From: Nitrosomonas sp. UBA6494
GTDB taxonomy: Bacteria; Pseudomonadota; Gammaproteobacteria; Burkholderiales; Nitrosomonadaceae
Length of the DNA: 9,606 nt
Reading direction: 5' to 3'
Assembly: GCA_002435335.1 (NCBI GenBank)
Contig: DJMI01000151.1
Location: forward strand, 21,716 to 31,321
The notes beneath the pieces are model-generated. The model did not search any database, was not told the DNA's origin, and saw only the letters and a list, made by a program, of their open reading frames with translations. Positions within the stretch are counted from its first letter, which is position 1. Every line of letters begins with the position of its first letter. This document shows, piece after piece, positions 1 through 5,029 of this stretch. The translations under genes and the position numbers were made by a program.

Positions 1-131
1 CGCAGATAACGCAACAGCGAACCGTCGCCGCAACCGAGATCGAGGATTTTCGCTCCCGGTTTAATCCATGTCGCAATAGCATCGAAATCGGGACGCGATG
101 TACTCAGTGCCAAAGAAAATGAGTTATTCAT
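1..131 (-). CDS. metW: Methionine biosynthesis protein MetW, N-terminal part (cut by window edge)
   Basis: This is the first 43 or so codons of a minus-strand gene that continues beyond base 1. The translation begins MNNSFSLALSTSRPDFDAIA and soon reaches ILDLGCGDGSLLRYL, the glycine-rich SAM-binding motif I of class I methyltransferases. MetW is a small methyltransferase-fold protein found next to metX in many proteobacteria and thought to assist the methionine branch; its exact reaction is poorly defined. The ATG lies 5 bases after the metX TGA, and no good Shine-Dalgarno sequence precedes it, so translational coupling to metX is likely. The identification rests on the motif plus the metX-metW neighbourhood; only the N-terminus is visible, so integrity of the rest cannot be judged. 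Confidence 0.9.
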   Translation of the reverse strand, partial: MNNSFSLALSTSRPDFDAIATWIKPGAKILDLGCGDGSLLRYL

Positions 132-136
132 AATAT

Positions 137-1264
137 TCAGAGCGCAATATTTTCCATGTAAGCACGCACCAATTGGTGATAATGCGGCGTTTCCATCAAA
201 AAAGAATCGTGCCCATGGCTAGAAGTGATTTCCGCATAACTGACGTTCAATTCGTTATCCAGCAATGCCTTGACGATTTCGCGCGAACGTCCGGGTGAGA
301 AACGCCAATCGGATGTAAACGAAATCACCAGAAAATTGGCCTTAGCGGCGCGGAAAGCCGCACTCAAATCGCCATCGTAAGCGGCAGCGGGATCGAAATA
401 ATCGAGCGCCTTGGTCATGCGTAAATAACTGTTGGCGTCGAACAAATCGGCAAACTTGTCGCCTTGGTAGCGTAAGTAGGACTCGATTTCGAATTCCACG
501 TCAAAACCGAATGAAAGCTCACCTTTGCGCAAACTACGCCCAAACTTCGCCGCCATCGAATCATCGGACAGATACGTGATATGCCCCAACATGCGCGCCA
601 ATCGCAAACCCCGTCGCGGCAAGGTATCGTAGGCGTAGAAATTACCGCCGTAAAATTCCTGGTCGGTCATGATCGCTTGGCGCGCCACGTCGTTAAACGC
701 GATGTTTTGCGCGGTCAATTTGGGCGCCGCGGCAATCACCAGCGCATAACGCACTCTGTCAGGATAATCGAGCGTCCATTGCATCGCCTGCATACCACCC
801 AAACTGCCGCCAACCACCGCGGCGAATTGCTCGATACCCAGATGCTCTGCCAATTGCGCCTGCGCATCGACCCAATCCTCGACGGTGACAATCGGAAAAT
901 TCGCACCGTAATGCTTGCCGGTTTTCGGATCGATACTGGCCGGGCCGGTCGAGCCGTGACAACCGCCCGGATTGTTCACGCCGATGACAAAAAAACGATT
1001 GGTATCGATCGGCTTTCCCGGTCCGATCATATTGTCCCACCAGCCGATACTTTTCTCGTTATCGGCATAATAACCGGCAATATGGTGATTGCCCGACAAC
1101 GCATGACAAATCAACACCGCATTCGACCGCGCAGCGTTCAACTGCCCGTAGGTTTCATACACCAAATGATAACTGTCGAGCGCTGCGCCGCTTTTCAACT
1201 GCAACGGCTTGTCGATTTGCACATACTGCGGGGTAACGATGCCCACCGATGTTGAATCTTGCAT
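137..1264 (-). CDS. metX: Homoserine O-acyltransferase MetX (probably the succinyl-CoA type)
   Basis: The gene encodes a 375-residue alpha/beta-hydrolase enzyme that acylates the hydroxyl of L-homoserine, the first committed step of methionine synthesis, in the cytoplasm. The nucleophile elbow VGGSLGGMQ places the catalytic serine at 154; Asp319 in FTSDWRFSP and His352 in HGHDSFL complete the triad. Arg224 and Asp353 fall at the positions expected for homoserine binding. The length is normal and nothing is missing. Classical annotation would say homoserine O-acetyltransferase. However, Arg321 after Trp320 sits at a position I recall as governing acyl-CoA choice, and arginine there goes with succinyl-CoA use in betaproteobacterial MetX; this is family knowledge, not tested here. 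The ATG at 1264 has no strong ribosome site. The gene is followed 5 bases later by metW, an arrangement typical of one transcript. Confidence 0.96.
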   Translation of the reverse strand: MQDSTSVGIVTPQYVQIDKPLQLKSGAALDSYHLVYETYGQLNAARSNAVLICHALSGNHHIAGYYADNEKSIGWWDNMIGPGKPIDTNRFFVIGVNNPGGCHGSTGPASIDPKTGKHYGANFPIVTVEDWVDAQAQLAEHLGIEQFAAVVGGSLGGMQAMQWTLDYPDRVRYALVIAAAPKLTAQNIAFNDVARQAIMTDQEFYGGNFYAYDTLPRRGLRLARMLGHITYLSDDSMAAKFGRSLRKGELSFGFDVEFEIESYLRYQGDKFADLFDANSYLRMTKALDYFDPAAAYDGDLSAAFRAAKANFLVISFTSDWRFSPGRSREIVKALLDNELNVSYAEITSSHGHDSFLMETPHYHQLVRAYMENIAL

Positions 1265-1307
1265 GGATAATAAAAATCGAGAAATTGATTGCCAAATAAT
1301 TAATCAC

Positions 1308-1336
1308 ATTATATCGCCAAAAGAATTCGCGCACAC
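1308..1336 (-). promoter_or_regulatory. Candidate sigma-70 promoter for metX-metW
   Basis: Read on the minus strand, a perfect TATAAT occupies 1313-1308. The hexamer 17 bases upstream (1336-1331, GTGTGC) is a poor -35. Transcription would start near 1301, leaving a leader of about 37 bases before the metX ATG. That is too short for a SAM-type riboswitch. The call rests on the -10 match and its position only. Confidence 0.45.
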
Positions 1337-1355
1337 TAACAGACCGCTGAAAAAC
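1335..1355 (+). repeat. Single degenerate copy of the 21-base repeat arm also found at 4933-5006
   Basis: The 21 bases here match the reverse complement of the right arm at 4986-5006 at 15 of 21 positions without gaps. They match the left arm at 4933-4954 at 17 of 21 with one single-base gap. All mismatches are transitions. The shared core is TGAAAAA preceded by AGAC or a close variant and TAAC. No inverted partner is visible nearby, so this may be a remnant of an element end. A chance match in AT-rich DNA is possible. Confidence 0.4.
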
Positions 1356-1619
1356 TATTTACTTACCACCACAGCATCAAAAACAAGCCTGATCGTCCCC
1401 ATGCTCCTGCACCACGGATCGATATCGCGCAATCTTCCAGAAAAATGTCTAATTTTTTTCGGCAAACCAAACGCAACACACGAGAAAAGCGGGATAAATG
1501 TACTATACTATTGTAAAAAAATTAATTAATAGAATGGCATTACTGAAAAAGTTTAGGTGAAGCAGAGCAATTAGATAGAAAGTGCGGCCATATACACATC
1601 TCATTCAATGGAAATGAAC

Positions 1620-2144
1620 ATGCAAGCATTAAAAAAAATAAGTTGCGCAGTTGCAGGTTTGCTAGTCGCTGGATCGGCAAACGCGGCCATATTGGATTTA
1701 ACGACATGGAGCATAACCCCTAGTTCGGATGGATGGGTTAATGTATCTCCAAATTGGGCGGAACTGGGCGGCACCGCTTACATATCAAGCAATGTAGTCG
1801 GTGTTACCTCTTTCGATTGGTTTTTTTCAGCAGGCGATGAACTTCCATATGACGACACCAGCTATTATATAGCCGGTGGTTTCGACGTCGTATTAGCCAG
1901 TGTTGCTACCGTTGGAGATTACAACGACTCCGGTTGGAATACGTTTACATTCGGATCACCCTACACGGGTTACTTTGAAATCGGCATTTACAATGTACAA
2001 GACAATGAATTTCCAAGCCAATTGTTCATAAAAAATGTAACTACCGATAACGTATCTGCTGTTCCTGAACCTGAAGCCTACGCCATGCTGCTTGCTGGAT
2101 TAGGATTACTGGGTTTTTCCGTGCGCAGAAAACAGTCAGTTTAA
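1620..2144 (+). CDS. Small secreted PEP-CTERM sorting-domain protein
   Basis: Counted from the ATG at 1620 this is a 174-residue exported protein. The N-terminus (MQALKK, a hydrophobic stretch, then GSANA before AILD) is a typical Sec signal peptide. The C-terminus carries the PEP-CTERM tripartite signal: VPEPEAYAM, a hydrophobic helix LLAGLGLLGF, then the basic tail SVRRKQ. By family knowledge, an exosortase cleaves such proteins near the PEP motif and they end up in the cell envelope or extracellular matrix; no exosortase gene is in this window. The central part is rich in Trp, Tyr, Asp and Gly, has no cysteine, and ends in a segment (QLFIKNVTT) resembling the last strand of beta-sandwich PEP-CTERM proteins. 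I do not recognise a functional domain. In-frame ATGs lie at 1608, 1614 and 1620; I chose 1620 because GGAAA begins 10 bases before it and the resulting signal peptide is compact. It appears monocistronic and ends at a terminator. Confidence 0.88.
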   Translation: MQALKKISCAVAGLLVAGSANAAILDLTTWSITPSSDGWVNVSPNWAELGGTAYISSNVVGVTSFDWFFSAGDELPYDDTSYYIAGGFDVVLASVATVGDYNDSGWNTFTFGSPYTGYFEIGIYNVQDNEFPSQLFIKNVTTDNVSAVPEPEAYAMLLAGLGLLGFSVRRKQSV

Positions 2145-2167
2145 TCACATCAGCACTTTAGTTAATC

Positions 2168-2193
2168 AAAAAACTCCCCCTAGGGAGTTTTTT
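2168..2193. terminator. Bidirectional rho-independent terminator
   Basis: An ACTCCC/GGGAGT hairpin with the four-base loop CCTA is flanked by six A on the left and six T on the right, so it works in either direction. It lies 24 bases after the PEP-CTERM stop codon and 58 bases beyond the ptsI stop codon, between two convergent genes, and can serve both. Confidence 0.92.
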
Positions 2194-2250
2194 GCTCTTT
2201 GTGCGATCATCGCGCATCAAGAATCATCATCGGTCCTGTACTTACTGACA

Positions 2251-3984
2251 CTAAACTCCATCATTCAATTTAACCAACAAAGCAGCCATTTTTTCCGGAT
2301 GATCGGCTTTGAGAATTTTTTGCGACAGCGGAACGATGTCAGGCAAATGGCTTTTCAGAATCTGGTTTTTCACCGTCAGCAACTGTGCCGGGTACATGGA
2401 AAATTGCTGTAATCCGAATCCCAGCAGCAATCGGGTGAATTGTTTGTCACCGGCCATTTCGCCGCAAATCGATACCGGCACTTCGGCGCGTTTGGCGCTT
2501 TGAATGATATGCGACACCAGCCAAAGCACTGCCGGATGCAGCGGATCGTATAAATGTGCGACGGTATCGTCGATGCGATCGACTGCCAGCGTGTATTGAA
2601 TCAAATCGTTGGTGCCGATCGATAAGAAATCCAGCTTGCGCATGAATACGTCCAGGCACAATGCCGCAGCGGGGATTTCGATCATGCCGCCGATTTTGAT
2701 CTGTTCGTCGAACTGGATTTTGTCATCGCGCAAAGTTTGCTTGGCGTATTCGATCAGGTGCAACGTCTGGTCGATCTCAGTCACGTTGGACAGCATCGGA
2801 ATCAAAATGCGCACATCGCCGTACTTCGATGCCCGCAAAATGGCACGCAATTGGGTATGAAACATTTTCGGTTCCGCCAGGCTCAGGCGAATGGCACGCA
2901 AACCCAGCGCCGGATTGGCCGCGACTTGCACCGATCCTTTCAGATTCTTATCCGCACCCAGATCGAATGTGCGAATGGTAACCGGCTGCTTGTGCATTTT
3001 GACCGCCACCGTGCGATAAGCTTCGAATTGTTCGTCTTCTCCCGGCAAATCATCTCGGTTCAAAAATAAAAACTCGCTGCGAAACAAGCCGATGCCGGTT
3101 GCACCATTTTCTTTGACTTGCACAATATCCTCTGGTAATTCGATATTGGCGTGCAATTCAACCGGCGTGCCGTCCAATGTGACGGCGGCGATGCTTTTGA
3201 TGCGCTGTAGCTTCTTGCGCTCCAATTCGAGCTGGCCTTTGCGCAGGCGATATTCATCCAGGACATATTTGTCCGGATTGACGATGATGATGCCTTGCGT
3301 GCCATCGACGATCAGGCAATCGTCTTCCAGTATCAACTGATGCGCATGGTGCAATGCCACGATGGAGGGAATATTGAGACTGCGCGCCACAATCGCAGTG
3401 TGCGACGTTTGGCTGCCTAAATCGGTCAAGAAAGCGACAAATTGATGTTGCTTGTATTGCATCACATCGGCGGGACTCAAATCATGTGCCACCAATATGC
3501 TGTCGCCGGCATGCTTGGATGCGATCGGCAAATAACCTGGATGCCCCATCATTGCCTTGAGTACGCGCTCAACCACTTGCATCACGTCGGCTTTGCGTTC
3601 GCGCAAGTACGCGTCTTCGATTTCTTCAAACTGCGCCAACAGCACATGCATTTGCTGCGACAAAGCCCATTCAGCGTTGCAATGCGTTTGCGCGATCATG
3701 TCGCGCGTTGCATCGGAAAGCGTCGGGTCATCCAGAATCATCAAGTGTAATTCCAGAAAAGCGCTAAATTCGGCACGTGCATGACCGTCGGCCACAGATT
3801 GCTGCAAGGCTTCGAATTCGGCGCGAACTACAGCAAAAGCATTATCCAGGCGCGCAATTTCCTTGTCGGTTTGATTGCGCGGAATCACATAGTGCATCAC
3901 CTCCAGTGCGGCGGGCGCAGCCAAATGCGCGTGCCCGATGGCAATGCCTTCCGATACGCCGATACCTTGTAGAATAAAGCTCAT
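2251..3984 (-). CDS. ptsI: PTS Enzyme I (phosphoenolpyruvate-protein phosphotransferase)
   Basis: This 577-residue cytoplasmic enzyme takes phosphate from phosphoenolpyruvate onto its own histidine and passes it to HPr. The N-terminal HPr-binding and phosphohistidine domains cover roughly residues 1-240; the phosphorylated histidine is His195 in GSQTSHTAIVAR. The C-terminal PEP-binding barrel follows, with Arg302 (GLFRSEFL) and Arg338 (TIRTFDLGADK) for substrate, Glu436 and Asp460 (GTNDLIQYT) for magnesium, and the catalytic Cys507 in SICGEMAG. Length and motifs match canonical EI (about 575 residues) and not the longer EI-Ntr (PtsP), as no N-terminal GAF domain is present. The ATG overlaps the ptsH stop in an ATGA at 3984-3981, implying translational coupling. 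It is the last gene of the EIIA-ptsH-ptsI operon, with a terminator downstream. Confidence 0.97.
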   Translation of the reverse strand: MSFILQGIGVSEGIAIGHAHLAAPAALEVMHYVIPRNQTDKEIARLDNAFAVVRAEFEALQQSVADGHARAEFSAFLELHLMILDDPTLSDATRDMIAQTHCNAEWALSQQMHVLLAQFEEIEDAYLRERKADVMQVVERVLKAMMGHPGYLPIASKHAGDSILVAHDLSPADVMQYKQHQFVAFLTDLGSQTSHTAIVARSLNIPSIVALHHAHQLILEDDCLIVDGTQGIIIVNPDKYVLDEYRLRKGQLELERKKLQRIKSIAAVTLDGTPVELHANIELPEDIVQVKENGATGIGLFRSEFLFLNRDDLPGEDEQFEAYRTVAVKMHKQPVTIRTFDLGADKNLKGSVQVAANPALGLRAIRLSLAEPKMFHTQLRAILRASKYGDVRILIPMLSNVTEIDQTLHLIEYAKQTLRDDKIQFDEQIKIGGMIEIPAAALCLDVFMRKLDFLSIGTNDLIQYTLAVDRIDDTVAHLYDPLHPAVLWLVSHIIQSAKRAEVPVSICGEMAGDKQFTRLLLGFGLQQFSMYPAQLLTVKNQILKSHLPDIVPLSQKILKADHPEKMAALLVKLNDGV

Positions 3985-4250
3985 TCGCCCTCGCCGAAAT
4001 AATCTGCAACCAACGCAACCAGAGCGGTCATCGCTTCGACTTCGTCGTCGCCGCTGGTTTCGATTTGTATATGCGATCCTTTGTTGGCCGCCAATGTCAT
4101 CACACCCATGATGCTTTTCGCATTCACGCGCCGATTATTACGCGTTACCCAGACCTCACAATTGAATTGACTGGCCAGTTTGGTCAATTTGGCCGATGCT
4201 CGTGCGTGCAAACCGAGCTTGTTGACGATTTCCACTTCTTTAATCTGCAT
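3981..4250 (-). CDS. ptsH: Phosphocarrier protein HPr
   Basis: This 89-residue protein shuttles phosphate from Enzyme I to EIIA proteins. His15 in GLHARA is the site phosphorylated by EI. Ser46 in KSIMGVM is at the position used by HPr kinase/phosphorylase; that enzyme is known in many betaproteobacteria but is not in this window. The start at 4250 is chosen because GTGGA lies 7 bases upstream and it gives the normal HPr length; the in-frame ATG at 4265 would add five residues (MWNLV) before the typical N-terminus. The reading frame overlaps the end of the EIIA gene by 11 bases and the ptsI start by 4 bases, so all three genes are almost certainly cotranscribed. Confidence 0.97.
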   Translation of the reverse strand: MQIKEVEIVNKLGLHARASAKLTKLASQFNCEVWVTRNNRRVNAKSIMGVMTLAANKGSHIQIETSGDDEVEAMTALVALVADYFGEGE

Positions 4251-4644
4251 GACAAGATTCCACATTAACGGCAATCACACCGCATTGACCACCGCCGATA
4301 CCCTTCTCGACGACCACGGGCAACGATTCGTTGCGGTAGGTTAAAACGCGCACCAGCATCGGCAAATTGACACCTGCAATACACGCCACTTTTCCCGGTT
4401 GCAACAATCGCGTGGCGACGTTGCATGGCGTTGCCCCGAGCATATCGCACAATATCACAACACCGTCGCCACTATTCAGTTGACCGACCATTTCGCGCGC
4501 CTTGACGACAACCTCATCGGGATCGTCTTGCGGAAACACGCTTAAATAGGCTAATTGCTGCGGCTTCGTTGCCGTCACATGGCAAGCGCAGCGAATCAAG
4601 CATTCAGCCAAATCCTCATGTGTAAGAACCAATACGCCTATCAT
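4240..4644 (-). CDS. PTS EIIA component, mannose/fructose (PTS-Man) family
   Basis: The gene encodes 134 residues beginning MIGVLVLTHEDLAECL, the EIIA-Man fold, with the phosphorylated histidine at position 9 in VLTHE. The conserved DMLGATPCNVA segment and NLPMLVRVL are also typical of the family. In sugar-transporting systems this protein hands phosphate from HPr to an EIIB; no EIIB or EIIC lies nearby. Ammonia oxidisers and other betaproteobacteria commonly keep this EIIA-HPr-EI set apart from permease genes, so a regulatory output is more likely than sugar uptake (inference). An in-frame TTG at 4656 would extend the protein by four residues, but ATG 4644 gives the standard N-terminus. The codon before that ATG is AGG, too close to act as a normal ribosome site. 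It is the first gene of the operon. Confidence 0.93.
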   Translation of the reverse strand: MIGVLVLTHEDLAECLIRCACHVTATKPQQLAYLSVFPQDDPDEVVVKAREMVGQLNSGDGVVILCDMLGATPCNVATRLLQPGKVACIAGVNLPMLVRVLTYRNESLPVVVEKGIGGGQCGVIAVNVESCHAD

Positions 4645-4670
4645 CCTAAAAACCAATTAAACGTTAAAAA

Positions 4671-4701
4671 ATTATATCGCGCCCAAAAACCAAGCGATCA
4701 A
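4671..4701 (-). promoter_or_regulatory. Candidate sigma-70 promoter for the EIIA-ptsH-ptsI operon
   Basis: On the minus strand a perfect TATAAT lies at 4676-4671. TTGATC at 4701-4696 could be the -35 with a longer-than-ideal 19-base spacer. Transcription would start about 20 bases before the EIIA ATG. The bases around the -10 (GCGATATAAT) are identical to those at the candidate metX promoter. Confidence 0.5.
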
Positions 4702-4824
4702 CTGCGATTTTCAGGATCGCCTCATTTCTCGATTCGTTATAAACAATAACGGAATTTTAGCATCGACACCCTTTCAATGATTTGTAATATCACATTTTTG
4801 ACATACCGTTTTTTGCACGATTAT

Positions 4825-4838
4825 TTGGCTTAAATCAA
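4825..4838. promoter_or_regulatory. Possible Fnr/Anr-type binding site
   Basis: TTGGC-TTAA-ATCAA matches the Fnr consensus TTGAT-N4-ATCAA at 8 of 10 defined positions, with a perfect right half. It sits between the divergent PTS operon and cyclase gene. One such match in AT-rich DNA may be coincidence. Confidence 0.25.
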
Positions 4839-4877
4839 TTTTCCCGATAAAGCGGTATGCTATTTTTTTGCAGCTAA

Positions 4878-4888
4878 AATCCGTTAAT
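4878..4888 (+). repeat. 11-base direct repeat of the outer part of the inverted-repeat arm
   Basis: AATCCGTTAAT occurs here and again at 4996-5006, where it forms the outer part of the right arm of the larger inverted repeat. The T-rich tract ending at 4869 also loosely recalls the inner part of that arm, so this may be a decayed extra arm. Confidence 0.35.
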
Positions 4889-4932
4889 CACATACAACGA
4901 GTAGGCTTATTAATGTAGTATGGGTATTGATC

Positions 4933-5006
4933 ATTAACCAGACTGTTGAAAAATTTCTTGTTCTTGTATTGGCAACCTTGAAAACATTTTTCAACAATCC
5001 GTTAAT
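4933..5006. repeat. 74 bp imperfect inverted repeat (MITE-like or regulatory hairpin)
   Basis: The left arm (4933-4954) and right arm (4986-5006) are inverted copies that pair at 19 of 21 positions, with one bulged C at 4939 and two mismatches. The inner 11 bp, TGTTGAAAAAT with its complement, are perfect, and the outer 6 bp, ATTAAC with GTTAAT, are also perfect. The loop is 31 bases and contains the tandem TTCTTGTTCTTG. The loop is too large and the stem too AT-rich, without a T tail, for a standard terminator. The element ends 12 bases before the likely ribosome site of the cyclase gene. It could be a miniature transposable element or a remnant of insertion-sequence ends; no transposase is present, and I cannot name a family. 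Confidence 0.65.
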
Positions 5007-5029
5007 TCATTGCTCTCGGATGGCAAAAA

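Larger units (their letters stand above)
1265..1607. other. Intergenic region between divergent metX and PEP-CTERM gene
   Basis: This AT-rich spacer of about 343 bases separates two divergent genes. It holds the metX -10 box, a 21-base sequence related to the inverted repeat at 4933-5006, and a TATACT at 1504-1509 that could be a -10 for the plus-strand gene but lacks a recognisable -35. The open frame crossing it on the plus strand (1209-1529) begins inside metX and shows no recognisable domain. I see no RNA gene and no convincing sigma-54 (-24/-12) site. Confidence 0.6.
4657..5029. other. Divergent intergenic region between the PTS operon and the diguanylate cyclase
   Basis: This 373-base AT-rich region has no recognisable gene on either strand. 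It contains the likely PTS promoter near its left end, a perfect TTGACA at 4798-4803 on the plus strand without a good -10 partner, an Fnr-like palindrome at 4825-4838, an 11-base sequence AATCCGTTAAT at 4878-4888 that recurs at 4996-5006, and the large inverted repeat at 4933-5006. I cannot assign the cyclase promoter with confidence. Confidence 0.6.

Noticed and set aside
581..1255. Long plus-strand open frame of 224 codons opposite metX
   Set aside because: It is fully antisense to an intact metX, has no recognisable domain and is rich in Arg/His/Gln as antisense shadow frames are.
1265..1310. SAM riboswitch in the metX leader
   Set aside because: The perfect TATAAT at 1308-1313 leaves only about 37 bases of leader, and no riboswitch-like helices are seen.
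1209..1529. Plus-strand open frame of 106 codons crossing the metX start into the spacer
   Set aside because: It begins inside metX on the opposite strand, covers the metX promoter, and shows no motif or good ribosome site.
1535..1550. TGGCAT upstream of the PEP-CTERM gene as a sigma-54 -24 element
   Set aside because: Some PEP-CTERM genes have sigma-54 promoters, but no GC dinucleotide lies at the required -12 spacing here.
1534..1560. Tiny frame MALLKKFR followed by TGA, upstream of the PEP-CTERM gene
   Set aside because: Eight codons with no ribosome site and no attenuator structure after it; nothing supports a leader peptide.
4798..4817. TTGACA followed by TTGCA as a sigma-54 promoter for the cyclase
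   Set aside because: The -24 half lacks the GG pair at the right distance from TTGCA; TTGACA alone fits a -35 but has no convincing -10 partner.
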